Source: Neisseriaceae bacterium CLB008 (GTDB lineage Bacteria; Pseudomonadota; Gammaproteobacteria; Burkholderiales; Neisseriaceae). Taken from it: 64,000 nucleotides of DNA. The stretch spans positions 930,001 through 994,000 of the forward strand of contig CP166133.1 in assembly GCA_041228285.1 (NCBI GenBank), in the 5' to 3' direction. This document shows, piece after piece, positions 44,154-52,958 of this stretch (positions within the stretch are counted from its first letter, which is position 1; the number at the start of each line of letters is the position of its first letter). Both the position numbers and the translations under genes were made by a program. The notes beneath the pieces were generated by a model. That model saw nothing but the letters and a program-made list of their open reading frames with translations. It had not been told where the DNA came from and ran no database searches.

Positions 44154-45095
44154 ATGCTGAACACACCGGATCCTCTAAACGCGCCTCAAAGTCAGGCCTG
44201 GCGCCTGGAAAAAAATACCCACCGCTATCGCCGCCTCGTGCCCATCAAAAAAGGCTGGCAAGGCTATGCCGATCAATATGGCTTAGACAACGGCTTAACG
44301 ATCGGCCGTGGCTGTTTTGAACATCAAGGTGCGCACAGTGAAGACCCCACCCCGTTTACCTGCCACGTGGGCTTACACATTGTGTTGGAGGCCGGCTATA
44401 CCTTACACAGCACCGGCTTAGCGCAGCCCATAGACATCGCTCAGGCGCAGGTGTGGCGTCGCCAAGGAGATTTGGGCAGCGTAAGCGATGTGTTTGGCCA
44501 CGGCACGGGCAAGACGAAAGTGGTCAAATTAGACTTTTCGCCCGACCTGATCGCCCGCTGGCATGAAGATTTTGACGTGCCGAGTTGGCTGCTGACCGAT
44601 CAGCAACAAGAAGGCTTGAGCGAGCTGCATCATCTAGGCCAGCATAAAGTTTTAATGGCGAGTGCCGCTCAGCTGCTCCATCAACGCGCCGATACCTTGG
44701 CCGATCGTTTGGCTCTAGAAGGCATGGCGCTGACCCTGTGCGCCACCTTGTGTCGACTGCCAGAGCAGAGCGTGCAGGCTGGGCGCAATAAAGTTGATGA
44801 CGCGATTGATTGGATACGGCAGCACTATCAATCCGACTTAACCATCAACATTTTAGCCAGAGCCGTGGGTTTGAATGAGTGTTATTTGAAAAAACAGTTT
44901 AAAGAAACCACCGGCCTCACCATCGGCCAATACGTTCGCGACCTGCGCATGCAGCAGGCCATGGACATGCTCTTGCATCAGGGGCGAAGCCTAAAAGAAA
45001 CCGCTTATTATGTCGGCTATCGAGATGCCAGACATTTTGCCAAAGTGTTTACCGAAACCTTTGGCCTACGGCCTAATGAGGTGGTTGACGCTTGA
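44154..45095 (+). CDS. AraC family regulator of siderophore uptake (PchR/YbtA-like)
   Basis: 313 residues. The C-terminal ~100 residues carry two helix-turn-helix units (LTINILARAVGLNECYLKKQFKETTGLTIGQYV and SLKETAYYVGYRDARHFAKVFTETFGLRPNEV). The N-terminal part resembles PchR-type effector domains that sense the ferric siderophore. Divergent from the TonB receptor, with Fur-like sites between: the standard arrangement of iron- and siderophore-controlled regulators. No Shine-Dalgarno is visible before the ATG, so the start is somewhat uncertain. Confidence 0.88.
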   Translation: MLNTPDPLNAPQSQAWRLEKNTHRYRRLVPIKKGWQGYADQYGLDNGLTIGRGCFEHQGAHSEDPTPFTCHVGLHIVLEAGYTLHSTGLAQPIDIAQAQVWRRQGDLGSVSDVFGHGTGKTKVVKLDFSPDLIARWHEDFDVPSWLLTDQQQEGLSELHHLGQHKVLMASAAQLLHQRADTLADRLALEGMALTLCATLCRLPEQSVQAGRNKVDDAIDWIRQHYQSDLTINILARAVGLNECYLKKQFKETTGLTIGQYVRDLRMQQAMDMLLHQGRSLKETAYYVGYRDARHFAKVFTETFGLRPNEVVDA

Positions 45096-45309
45096 TGAGG
45101 CGCTTCTTGAATGATGGGTTCGGGCATGAGTTGTGGTGCCAGCCAAAACAACCATATATTGTGGATCAGGACTTTTTTTAAGGCCAGTGAGCTGCTTCTT
45201 AGTGCGGTTATTTGGCCTGGGCCGCTGGCATCTGCATAAAATTTCTGCGTATTGATTGCGACTCTTTCTTCATAGTCATACCAAGCACTCAGCTCTTCAT
45301 TAAACAGAT

Positions 45310-45597
45310 TCAATAAATCTGGACGGTCTTGATAATTTTTTTGACGGCCTCTACATATTCTTCTGTAATCATATCTGCTTGGTACTTTTTATATTCTAAA
45401 CAATAATGACTGGCATCATAAGACATAAGGTTTCCATCAAAGCCGGATAAGTCACAGCTTAATGTATAAGTCTGCGTTTCTTGATGGTAGGACACGGGCG
45501 CGCGTACATCCTTCATATAGCGCTGGTCTTTCGTTGTTGCGTACGAAAGTGATGGCGTGAGCAGGGCTAGGCTTAAAGCTAAGGTGTAGGGATTCAT
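45310..45597 (-). CDS. Small exported protein of unknown function
   Basis: 95 residues. Signal peptide (TLALSLALLTPSLSYA, cleavage near 20), mature ~75 residues with two Cys (LSCDLSG, HYCLEYKK) suited to a disulfide. No family recognised. Its base composition is more AT-rich than neighbours, and about 210 bp of non-coding sequence separate it from the AraC gene. Possibly acquired. Confidence 0.6.
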   Translation of the reverse strand: MNPYTLALSLALLTPSLSYATTKDQRYMKDVRAPVSYHQETQTYTLSCDLSGFDGNLMSYDASHYCLEYKKYQADMITEEYVEAVKKIIKTVQIY

Positions 45598-45716
45598 GTC
45601 GTGTTCAAGTCAATTGAGGTGAAGCCCATCAGCATACCCAAATGGCCATGGCCCAGCAATCAGATTGATGCTGATTCATGCTCTATCGGGCGCCTATCTA
45701 AGGCGCAGCCGAACGC

Positions 45717-46610
45717 CTATTGATAAGCCTTAGGCGCAGCCTGCTGTAATGCCTTCGCAAACGCTTGCCATAAAGCCTGCTGTGGATGGCTTTTGGGCCA
45801 GACTAAATAATAGGCGCTGCCGGTCGGCATGCTGGCCGCCACCGGCGCAATGATTTGGCCGCTGGCCAATAAGGGTTGAATGAAGGCCAGATCGGCCAAG
45901 GCCATGCCCAAGCCTTGGGCGGCGGCCGACATGGCGAGGCCTAAAGTCTCAAAGACTTTGCCCGTGCGTGGCTGGTCGATGCGGAATATCTGGGGATGGG
46001 TGCGCTGCCACAGCAGCCAATCGGCATGGTCGCTGCTGGCGTGCAGCAGGGCGTGTTCGGCTAGGGTCTGGGTGTTGGCTAGTCCGTCCCAAAAAGCAGG
46101 GGTGCAAATCGGCGTCAGCCGCTCATCAAATAAATGCACGGCGTGCCAGTCGGCCGATAGCTCGGTCAAGCACAGCAGAGCGGCATCAAAAGGCTCTTGC
46201 TGAAAATTAACGTGGTCGTGCTGCATGAACGGGCTATGCAGCACGATCTGAGGCGTGTCTGGCTGCTGATTAAAACGGTTGAGCGGTTCGATTAGCCAGT
46301 GTAGGGCGATGGTGTTGGCGGCCTTGAGCTTAAACGACTGCGCCGTAGGCGCGTGCTTGAGGCAGGCAGCGGCAATGCCTGCATACAGCGGCGCTAAGTC
46401 TTGATAGAGCGTAGCGCCAAAAGGGGTAAGGGTTAAGCGGCTGCCGCGACGCAGAAACAGCTTTTGCCCGAAATGATGTTCTAGGTTTTTAACGTGGTGG
46501 CTGACGGCGCTTTGGGTGAGGAACAGCTGGATGGCCGCCGCAGAAAAAGACAGCGTTTGCGCTGCCGTCACAAAGGCTTTAAGAGCGTACAGAGAGGGCA
46601 GGCTGTTCAT
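45717..46610 (-). CDS. LysR family transcriptional regulator (GcvA-like)
   Basis: 297 residues. N-terminal winged helix LYALKAFVTAAQTLSFSAAAIQLFLTQSAVSHHVKNLEHHFGQKLFLRRG, then a type-2 periplasmic-binding-like effector domain. Its sequence group (ALHWL, GLGMALADLAFIQPLLASGQI) is that of GcvA/AmpR regulators. Divergent from the LysE-family exporter, its likely target; the inducer is probably an amino acid but is unknown. Confidence 0.88.
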   Translation of the reverse strand: MNSLPSLYALKAFVTAAQTLSFSAAAIQLFLTQSAVSHHVKNLEHHFGQKLFLRRGSRLTLTPFGATLYQDLAPLYAGIAAACLKHAPTAQSFKLKAANTIALHWLIEPLNRFNQQPDTPQIVLHSPFMQHDHVNFQQEPFDAALLCLTELSADWHAVHLFDERLTPICTPAFWDGLANTQTLAEHALLHASSDHADWLLWQRTHPQIFRIDQPRTGKVFETLGLAMSAAAQGLGMALADLAFIQPLLASGQIIAPVAASMPTGSAYYLVWPKSHPQQALWQAFAKALQQAAPKAYQ

Positions 46611-46819
46611 AAGCTATAGTGCACACTTTAAGTTATGGGTCAGGGTATGAGTAAAATTCATACTGAGGGTGAGTATAGGACATTTCCCATCGGGCAACAA
46701 GTTGCCTAAAATGCTCGCAAATGGGCGTATTCATCAGTGCCATAGCCCATCTACACCCATCGCATCAACGCGAGGCGCGCCTAATCATGCGCGCCTCTTT
46801 TAATCAGAAAGCAGCAGGC

Positions 46820-47431
46820 ATGAGTTTTTTATTATGGAGCCAATTTGTATTGGCGATCAGCCTCTTAATCGTTAGCCCTGGCCCATCGGCGACGCTGGTC
46901 ATTCAATACAGCAAGCAGCCGCACAGCGTCTACCTCGCCGCCATCTTAGGCGGCAATCTTGCCTCTATGGTGTTGCTGGTGTTGGCCGCCGTAGGGCTGA
47001 GCCTGATACAGCACGAAGGCGTCTTGCTGATCCTACAGCTATTGGGCACTTTATATCTCTTATATCTAGGCTTTTCTATGCTGCGCTCGCACACGCTGAT
47101 GCGCCGTGGTCGCGCCGAAGACACAGCCAAAGAGGCCTGGATAAAAGGCTTGCTGGTGGGCATCAGCAACCCCAAAGACATCATCTTTTTTGCGTCGTTT
47201 TTAAGTATTTTCTTGCCCGACAACGGCCAAGGCTGGCTAAGCGCGCTGTTAATCCTCTTGGCCACCTGGACCGTGGTGGACTGGCTGGTTATGCTTGGCT
47301 ATGCGGCTCTGTTTCGGCGCCAGCAGTGGCTAAACGCCACGGGTTTAAATCGAGTATGTGGCTTAGTCCTGTGCGTCTTGGCTCTGCTGCTGTGCTGGAA
47401 CGTGGTGCAGGGCGTGAGTGGCCTAATTTAG
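46820..47431 (+). CDS. LysE/RhtB family amino-acid exporter
   Basis: 203 residues, six membrane helices. Family signature near the N-terminus: SLLIVSPGPSATLVIQYSKQ, then LGTLYLLYLGFSMLRS and GLLVGISNPKDIIFFASFL. It exports amino acids or derivatives. The ATG at 46820 gives the usual LysE length and N-terminus; the frame from 46721 would add 33 non-family residues. Divergent from its LysR neighbour and followed by a terminator. Confidence 0.88.
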   Translation: MSFLLWSQFVLAISLLIVSPGPSATLVIQYSKQPHSVYLAAILGGNLASMVLLVLAAVGLSLIQHEGVLLILQLLGTLYLLYLGFSMLRSHTLMRRGRAEDTAKEAWIKGLLVGISNPKDIIFFASFLSIFLPDNGQGWLSALLILLATWTVVDWLVMLGYAALFRRQQWLNATGLNRVCGLVLCVLALLLCWNVVQGVSGLI

Positions 47432-47466
47432 CGCCCTCAGCTATGATCTGATCGGCTACCGCCCAT

Positions 47467-47500
47467 TAAAAAGCTGCCCCATTTAGGAGGCAGCTTTTTT
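47467..47500. terminator. Bidirectional terminator between the LysE gene and the small paralogue
   Basis: AAGCTGCC (47471-47478) pairs with GGCAGCTT (47489-47496); A run on the left and T run to 47500 on the right serve both convergent genes. Confidence 0.88.
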
Positions 47501-47505
47501 GGCGC

Positions 47506-47904
47506 TTACGCCGCCTGATTTTGGTCGGCAGAACCAGCTGGATCTGGCTGAGGCTCATGCCGGCGCAGCATGCGCATATATTCTTCATCGGCCAAAACCT
47601 GGCCCATGTCGCCTAACTCCATCATCACGCCGCCGGCGAGATACAATAGCTCGGCCGCCGCATCGTTGATTTCGTCTACCGGCACACGCAACGAGGGCTC
47701 GGCCACAGTATTGGCCTGAACCAGCCCGGCCATAACGGTTAATATCCGGCCAAAGTTGTAGTGGCTGGCCTGAACGTGAGAGAGCATGAGGCCAAGATCG
47801 GCATCGCTGAGCGCTTTGGGCGCGGCTAGGGCTTCGGGGTTGGCGAGGAGGGTAGCAAGAGGGTTGTAATGGCTACGGAGGGTGGATTGCTGTGAGGTTG
47901 CCAT
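47506..47904 (-). CDS. Small conserved protein of unknown function, copy 2 of a paralogous pair
   Basis: 132 residues; paralogue of 16596-16973 with about two thirds identical positions by eye. Shared blocks: NPLATLLANPEALAAPKAL, the QANTVA(D/E)PSL segment and VPVDEINDAAAELL. The C-terminal tail is longer and proline-rich. The ATG at 47904 matches the start of copy 1; the frame open from 47937 adds a tail absent there. A promoter/hairpin block like that of copy 1 lies at 48107-48161. Function unknown. Confidence 0.7.
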   Translation of the reverse strand: MATSQQSTLRSHYNPLATLLANPEALAAPKALSDADLGLMLSHVQASHYNFGRILTVMAGLVQANTVAEPSLRVPVDEINDAAAELLYLAGGVMMELGDMGQVLADEEYMRMLRRHEPQPDPAGSADQNQAA

Positions 47905-48090
47905 GGTGTGACCTTTCGGTTTGGTTGAACGCATCAAGCGTCAAACAACGTTAGTGGCGATGGCGAACCGTAGCGAGGATGACTGAGCGATATAAAGCTG
48001 AATAGCGTCGACACACAATACGGGCAGCCACCGAAGAGGGTGCAGCGTGGTGTTTTGCTCAGGCCGATGATTTGGCCTGCTCAGTTTATT

Positions 48091-48161
48091 CAGCCTTCCA
48101 AAGCTGATTGAGTGATTTAACTCAATGAGGATATTTTGGGGCGGATCGGGGGAGAGGTCAA
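48091..48161 (-). promoter_or_regulatory. Promoter and leader hairpin of the small paralogous gene, copy 2
   Basis: Minus-strand TTGACC (48156-48161) and CAAAAT (48133-48138), 17 bp apart, then ATTGAGT-N6-ACTCAAT hairpin (48107-48126) and the AGCTTTGGAAGGCTG block (48091-48106). It nearly repeats 17188-17258. The leader from here to the start at 47904 is about 200 nt and, unlike this block, differs from copy 1. Confidence 0.65.
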
Positions 48162-48193
48162 GGGACGAACACATTATTTTGACGCTCGTCCCC

Positions 48194-48228
48194 AAAAATC
48201 TCCTTAAGTGATTTAAGGAGATTTTTTT
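48194..48228. terminator. Bidirectional terminator hairpin
   Basis: AAAAATCTCCTTAA (48194-48207) pairs with TTAAGGAGATTTTT (48213-48226) around a 5-nt loop, with T run to 48228. No gene ends immediately before it on the plus strand; it may insulate the paralogue promoter. Confidence 0.7.
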
Positions 48229-48730
48229 GGTTTTTTATGGTTTTGGAATCTTATTTTAAGATCAAGGGGCGTTGAACCAGCCCTTGCAAGTTTGCTGATG
48301 AAAGCAAGTAGGTGGCTTAATAAGCACACTCATAATATTAAAATATGTTAATTAAAGTAATGTTTTGTTAGCACGAAAATCGTTCGTCATTAATTATGAA
48401 AGGGCGATCATTCGAAGGTGGGGCTAGAAAAACGAGAGGCTAAAAACTCACTAAGACAGTAGATGATCATATAGTGCCGTTTGTGCTGATTGGCACTATG
48501 AGTTTTAATTTTCTATGGGTTATAAAAATGAAATTTGAGTTTAAAATAAAAAATGACAATTGATTTTTAAATGTAAAGTTTTGTATTTGCTATATTGTAA
48601 CAGGCTGATTAGCATACCTTCTGTATAACATATTTTTAGATAGGATTCAGGATTATATGAATGATCGCAACAAAACAGAGGGCCCAAAATGAAAATGCAT
48701 ACATCTTTGCGCTTAATGATAGGAAACACA
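48229..48730 (+). other. AT-rich region upstream of the DUF1120-type gene
   Basis: About 500 bp of strongly AT-rich sequence without a credible gene. It is sharply lower in GC than the sequence before 48180, suggesting horizontally acquired or silenced DNA. It presumably carries the promoter of the fimbrial-like gene; GATAGGAAAC at 48718-48727 is its ribosome-binding site. Confidence 0.45.
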
Positions 48731-49363
48731 ATGAAAAAATCTTTATTGGCGCTTGCAATATTGTTTATAGGATCGTTATCCGTTAATGCTTACGCGGCAG
48801 GAGCCCCTAATAGTGAACTGATCGTTTCTGGTTCTTTGAAAGTGCCTACCTGTACGATCACCCCTGCCGCAGACGGTGTATATGATATAGGCAAGCAATC
48901 TGCTACTTTGGTTAAACCAGCTGCGGAAACCCAATTAGCTACCATATCGCAAAATTGGTTGGTTCAGTGTGATGCCGATACTTATTTGGTGTTTACACCA
49001 ATTGACAATCGGGCTGATAGTTCAAGCAAAGCTGGTTTCACATACTTTGGTTTGGGCCATGTGAATGGTGAGGGGAAAATAGGCTACTTTTCTGCGGCCA
49101 TCACTAATGGTCAAGTAGATGGAGTATCTAGTAAAGTGTTTGTTACTTCTATTGGTGCGATTGGTGGTGCAGCAACTGCCAACCTTGCAAGTGATGCACG
49201 GACAGGTTGGTCTGATGGTAAACAATTACAAAGCGGTAAGCTATTCTCAGGTGACATCGTTGTATCCCCTGTGTTGGGCAGTACCGCAACCATGAATGGT
49301 CCAGTAACTGAAGACACCGACATTGACGGTTCTTTGACCCTGAGCTTCGGCTTCGGCATCTAA
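48731..49363 (+). CDS. Fimbrial-like exported protein, DUF1120 type
   Basis: 210 residues. Signal peptide to AYAAG (about 23). The mature protein has a pilin-like start (SELIVSGSLKVPTCTITPAADGVYDIG) with a Cys pair (PTCTI, VQCDAD) and ends in TLSFGFGI, as in DUF1120 proteins found near chaperone-usher loci. It stands alone without chaperone or usher; the complete set at 24-30 kb could assemble it. The ATG at 48731 follows AGGAAA. Confidence 0.72.
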   Translation: MKKSLLALAILFIGSLSVNAYAAGAPNSELIVSGSLKVPTCTITPAADGVYDIGKQSATLVKPAAETQLATISQNWLVQCDADTYLVFTPIDNRADSSSKAGFTYFGLGHVNGEGKIGYFSAAITNGQVDGVSSKVFVTSIGAIGGAATANLASDARTGWSDGKQLQSGKLFSGDIVVSPVLGSTATMNGPVTEDTDIDGSLTLSFGFGI

Positions 49364-49534
49364 ACTTTGTAAAGGTTATGCCTTGAAGTGCGGCCATGAC
49401 AAGATTTTTTGCTCTTGGAATTAGCAAGTGTTTATGAGTAAAGCCTATGTTTATAGGCCAGTTGGCTAGAGTAATAAGAGTGGCAGTGTTATTGATAAAT
49501 TTTTGTTATTTTTGGTCATGATCCTTGGTTAAAA

Positions 49535-50060
49535 TGTAATGACTCAGCGATTTTTGCGCAACTTAAGCAGCTAAGGCATACACTTTAGGAGGGATTTTCA
49601 TCTTTAAAGCTTGATGCGGCCGCTCATGATTATAGAGTTGCAACCAGCGACCCAGAGCTAGCCTAACGGCACTGAGTGATTCAAAGTTATGTAACCATAA
49701 GCATTGCTCTTTGACCGTTCTAATGAGCCGTTAAATCCTGCCGTTTTGCGGCGGCGTATGTGGGCGTAATCGCTCGTGGGGCAGGCTATATTGATAGGCG
49801 TATTTTTATTTTCACCCAAGTAAGAGGGCAGCAGTGTAATAGCCAACATAAGACAATGCCTTAATAATTTGCTTTACTCTTGCAGCCAGCCACTGGTTGA
49901 TCTATGCAGCCTCAGTTATTGGTTTTACCTGTGATGATTTTTTGACGAGTTCAGTTTGGCGTTTGGCGGTCCAGCGTTGAACTTCTGGTTTGTTGCTATT
50001 AATGATTTCTGAATAAATTAATACACAATTTCATGTGCAGTTATTCTCTGGTTCATGACA
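49535..50060 (-). mobile_element. Decayed insertion sequence with inverted ends (element A)
   Basis: A 526-bp segment bounded by TGTAATGACTCAG (from 49535) and, inverted, TGTCATGAACCAG (ending 50060). Inside, on the minus strand, 49563-49690 encodes the C-terminus of an IS3/IS481-class transposase (LGRWLQLYNHERPHQALK, then KVYALAA and stop). Farther upstream (about 49700-49760) another frame still reads TPPQNGR. Near 49930-50010 an N-terminal helix-turn-helix part reads RWTAKRQTELVKKIITGK. Most of the middle is lost and frames are broken, so it cannot move on its own. No clear target-site duplication. Confidence 0.7.
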
Positions 50061-50296
50061 TTTTCTGTCTATTACCTTGTTTTCAAAAAGACATCAGAAA
50101 AGGGGAGCATAACCTCTCCCCCTTTTACGCTAATAAAAATTAAGACGCTTGGATTGTATCAAGATGATTTGAAATTGCTGCATGAAATTCAGCACAAAGA
50201 ATAGTATTCAACTCATTCAAATTTTTATCAGCAATAAGTCAAAATGAACAGCTACACCCATTTTTGAATCATCTTAAAATGTTCACAACTGCATTA
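50061..50296 (-). other. Intergenic remnant with a short coding fragment
   Basis: On the minus strand a 34-codon fragment without start (about 50146-50247, ending HLDTIQAS) may be the tail of a lost gene. An imperfect hairpin AAAAGGGGAG..CTCCCCCTTTT lies at 50098-50126. Nothing else is recognised. Confidence 0.3.
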
Positions 50297-50785
50297 TTAT
50301 TGAGCAGCCTCAATACGGCCAACTTCTAAATTATAGATACAGCTTGGCGCAAATAAGCTTTTACTCAAGTACATATCATTAATAATGCCATAAATGCGCA
50401 CTTTTGACCCTTTAGGGAATTGCTTCATTTGTTTTTTGATTGTACTTTCCTTTGTGGCTACCATTGCCGTGCAATCAGAACCTACTTCTTCAGCCGTTAA
50501 TGAACGGTAACCTCTTATTTCTTTTAAATCCTCAACTTTAACGACTGTACCTGTAATGGCGATTACTTGACCGCTCCATTTTTTTTTAGCCGTGGCCTCA
50601 TTTTTCTTCAGCTCATTGTAAACCTGGGATAAAGCAACACTTGGCACATCTTTATATAAAGCGGCATCTTTATCATCATTAAATAGGAAAGGAAGGGAAT
50701 GAACCGCTCCAGAACCCGTCATTAACAGCGCTCCCATTAGAATTGATAATGGTTTGATAAATAAATTTCTTTTTTTACTAAGCAT
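50297..50785 (-). CDS. Exported OB-fold protein (tRNA_anti-like)
   Basis: 162 residues. Signal peptide to about 30 (LMGALLMTGSGAVHS). The mature part contains KKWSGQVIAITGTVVKVEDL, then a strand-rich stretch to KGSKVRIYGIINDMYLSKSLF, typical of the OB_anti/YgiW-like periplasmic OB folds. Two Cys (SDCTAMV, PSCIYNL) could pair. Partner and role unknown. AT-rich and in the insertion-rich junction, hence possibly acquired. Confidence 0.6.
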   Translation of the reverse strand: MLSKKRNLFIKPLSILMGALLMTGSGAVHSLPFLFNDDKDAALYKDVPSVALSQVYNELKKNEATAKKKWSGQVIAITGTVVKVEDLKEIRGYRSLTAEEVGSDCTAMVATKESTIKKQMKQFPKGSKVRIYGIINDMYLSKSLFAPSCIYNLEVGRIEAAQ

Positions 50786-50867
50786 AAAAACTCCTTTATT
50801 ATCTATTGGTCAAATGCATATTCAATGCTGACGCTCAACTATATTTAGAATCGATTAATTAAGTTAA

Positions 50868-51437
50868 TTAAAACCACGAGCTGTTTTGTCGTTTCTTGTT
50901 TTCTTGATGTTTCTTATAAGCTTCATCCCATACCCGTCCTGCATAATAAGCATTGCACTCAGAGTTCTGCTCTAGCTTTTGAATCAGTCCTTTGGCGTTT
51001 GTAATAACTTTTGTTTCGCAAACTTCATATCTGCGATCATTTCCCCAAATACTATAATAGGTGAGAACCGATTCTTTCCAAGTCAAGATTTTACCGCCGT
51101 CTTCCTTCTTATACGTTCCCCAAGGAGCAGAATACTTCTCAACATAAGTATCAATATGCGTCCCTTTAAGTTCTTCAGTTAATTTTTTATTACGGGCTTC
51201 CGTATAAACACTGACGTAGCCTGGGCGATTCTGAGTACCCATACTCGGAATCGGCTCCCAAGCATTAGGGTTAGAAGCAGTGTTGTTTTGACTTTCTTCG
51301 ATTAACTCATTTCGTTCGCTTGCTTTTGCATTTTTTTGTTTCAATTTATCTAGGCTACTTTGCGCATAAGCACAATTTACAAAAGAAAATGCAAGGCCAA
51401 AAACTAAACACTTATATCCTAAATTTTTAGTGATCAT
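50868..51437 (-). CDS. Exported protein of unknown function
   Basis: 189 residues with signal peptide (GLAFSFVNCAYA, cleavage near 25). The mature protein is hydrophilic, Lys/Glu/Asn rich, with two Cys (YEVCETKV, SECNAYY). Repeated aromatic segments such as VEKYSAPWGTYKKEDGGKILTW. No family recognised. Same strand and 82 bp upstream of the OB-fold gene; the two may form an operon of acquired small secreted proteins. Confidence 0.6.
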   Translation of the reverse strand: MITKNLGYKCLVFGLAFSFVNCAYAQSSLDKLKQKNAKASERNELIEESQNNTASNPNAWEPIPSMGTQNRPGYVSVYTEARNKKLTEELKGTHIDTYVEKYSAPWGTYKKEDGGKILTWKESVLTYYSIWGNDRRYEVCETKVITNAKGLIQKLEQNSECNAYYAGRVWDEAYKKHQENKKRQNSSWF

Positions 51438-51530
51438 ATTGTTCTTTGTTCCTATATTTTAAAGCACACTTTATTTTCTAAGCCAAAATGGCGGTAATCC
51501 TCCCATTTTTAATAGGAGTATGCAGTCGAA

Positions 51531-51675
51531 TTAATTGACCATCAGTGGCGGTTTACCGCCGTTGGCCGTGTGTGGTCGTGCATGATTATAAAACCATAAC
51601 CATGTCATGGCAAAGTTTTGTATTTCTGTTATATCGCTAAACAAATATGGATTCAATAGTCGATAGTGTACGGTG
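51531..51675 (-). pseudogene. C-terminal fragment of an IS3-family transposase
   Basis: Reverse-strand reading ends with a DDE-transposase tail: RLLNPYLFSDITEIQNFA, then WLWFYNHARPHTANGGK and PPLMVN before the stop at 51531-51533. No upstream catalytic part remains. It is a second, unrelated insertion-sequence remnant, differing from element A. Confidence 0.72.
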
Positions 51676-51789
51676 TGGTTATATATTTACAATCATGAGG
51701 GTAATCTCCCCTAAAAAAAATGTATTCTAAGATAGAATTTTTTGATCTTGTTATGAAAAAGGAATTCTATAGGAAGGCGACTAAATCCG

Positions 51790-51835
51790 AAAAGCCAGGC
51801 TCTATACCATTCTTGGTATAGAGCCTGGCTTTTTT
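51790..51835. terminator. Strong bidirectional terminator hairpin
   Basis: GCCAGGCTCTATACC (51794-51808) pairs perfectly with GGTATAGAGCCTGGC (51815-51829), flanked by AAAA and TTTTTT. No intact plus-strand gene ends before it; it may serve the small minus-strand frame that ends at 51876. Confidence 0.8.
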
Positions 51836-51875
51836 ATTACTTTCAATTATATTTTCTTGAGTATAAAAGTATTTC

Positions 51876-52043
51876 TTAATTTAGCCATTGTATGGCGTGT
51901 AATGACCCAGCTGTTTCTGCACAACTAGGTAACTTAAAGCCACTACGATCTATGACGTGTGTGATATTTGGATCTGGCATAGGAATGCCTTTAACCTGGC
52001 AGATAAGCTGGGTAAGTTTATTGATATTGATTTTGTAATGCAT
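51876..52043 (-). CDS. Possible 55-residue protein of unknown function
   Basis: A complete small frame from ATG at 52043 with reasonable codon use: KININKLTQLICQVKGIP, then PDPNITHVIDRSGFKLPSC. No Shine-Dalgarno is obvious. Its 3' end reads through the inverted end TGTAATGACCCAG of element B, so it may be a gene remnant fused to insertion sequence. Low confidence. Confidence 0.3.
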   Translation of the reverse strand: MHYKININKLTQLICQVKGIPMPDPNITHVIDRSGFKLPSCAETAGSLHAIQWLN

Positions 52044-52690
52044 TTTAGCGAATTAATCACTGTGATCACAATGATGATTAGCGTTGAAGCAATTTTTTTG
52101 TATTGATGATTTTGTTACCATGTTTGGACAGCTCATAGACAAAAACGGGTGCCCCTCCGCCTTTTTTAAAAACACTATCATTACTTTCTAGTTCTTCTGA
52201 TATCTGAATTCGAATGTTATTGTCGGCGCTATGGACGGTTACTGAAAAAAGGTTAAGGTCATCTATTTTGTTCGTGCTATGAAAATCGTTTAGTGCTGTA
52301 TAAATTGCTTGGGTCTCATTGTGATTTAATAAGATTACTTTTGTTGGGCCTTTCGCCTGTAAATTGGCGGCGCCACACGATATGATGATGAAGATTAAAA
52401 TTTTTTTCATCGATGCCTCGTTTAAATTTATTGGTTTTTGAATTGTAGGCTATTTGTAATTCTTTGTGTAAGTGATAGATGTTTTCGGGGGGATTAAATC
52501 AAAAATAAAAGGTAGCGATACGGTAAGTAGTATAAGACCAAACTTATAGGATTTTCTTGATTCAGGTTGCTTCATAACCACGTTGTAATAGAAGCTGCAC
52601 TTAGACAAGCCAAACCATAGGCAGCATGCACTTTGTCTAGATTCTGTTCATACGGTTTAGTCATGCGCAGCGATTCTCTGGGTCATTACA
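51898..52690. mobile_element. Segment bounded by insertion-sequence ends (element B)
   Basis: TGTAATGACCCAGC begins at 51898 and its inverted counterpart GGGTCATTACA ends at 52690. These ends match those of element A. Between them lie the 110-residue exported protein gene and, near the right end on the minus strand, a start MTKPYEQNLDKVHAAYG that breaks after about 30 codons, perhaps the transposase beginning. Thus a decayed insertion sequence now enclosing a passenger gene. No target duplication recognised. Confidence 0.45.
52078..52410 (-). CDS. Small exported protein of unknown function
   Basis: 110 residues. Signal peptide ILIFIIISCGAANLQAKG (cleavage near 19). The mature part (KVILLNHNETQAIYTALNDFHS, NIRIQISEEL, VFVYELSKHGNKIINTKKL) is a mixed alpha/beta domain with a single Cys only in the signal. 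No family recognised. AT-rich and enclosed by insertion-sequence ends. Confidence 0.55.
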   Translation of the reverse strand: MKKILIFIIISCGAANLQAKGPTKVILLNHNETQAIYTALNDFHSTNKIDDLNLFSVTVHSADNNIRIQISEELESNDSVFKKGGGAPVFVYELSKHGNKIINTKKLLQR

Positions 52691-52756
52691 TTCCCTCATT
52701 CAAATAATCGCAGCTAAACCTGGAGTTATCGCGTAATTGACACAAGCATCCATACT

Positions 52757-52880
52757 TCAAAACATTAGGATGCAATCCAATCTACCTGTTTTTTTCATCA
52801 TTATATAGCGTAGACCAGCTTGCTCTTGTACCTCTGAAATAGCCTCAAAACCAAAGTGCTCATAAGCATTTACATCAACA
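52757..52880 (-). pseudogene. C-terminal fragment of a GNAT acetyltransferase
   Basis: Reading the minus strand toward the stop at 52757-52759 gives NAYEHFGFEAISEVQEQAG followed by LRYIMMKK, the last two elements of a GNAT fold (FY..FGF motif and final strand). No N-terminal part is present. Left as debris next to the tRNA fragment. Confidence 0.5.
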
Positions 52881-52958
52881 CGCTGATCAGATCACTAATA
52901 TATTGAGTCCAGAAGATGGACAAAAATTGGGCGCGCCCGAAAAAGGGGCTAGACATAA

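Noticed and set aside
45017-45313. 98-codon minus-strand frame between the AraC gene and the small exported protein
   Set aside because: It begins with TTG, overlaps the 3' end of the AraC gene by about 80 bp and shows no signal, domain or ribosome-binding site.
49658-49849. 63-codon minus-strand frame
   Set aside because: It is an out-of-frame reading of the decayed transposase in element A; the transposase-like sequence (TPPQNGR, RTVKEQCLWLHNF) lies in another frame.
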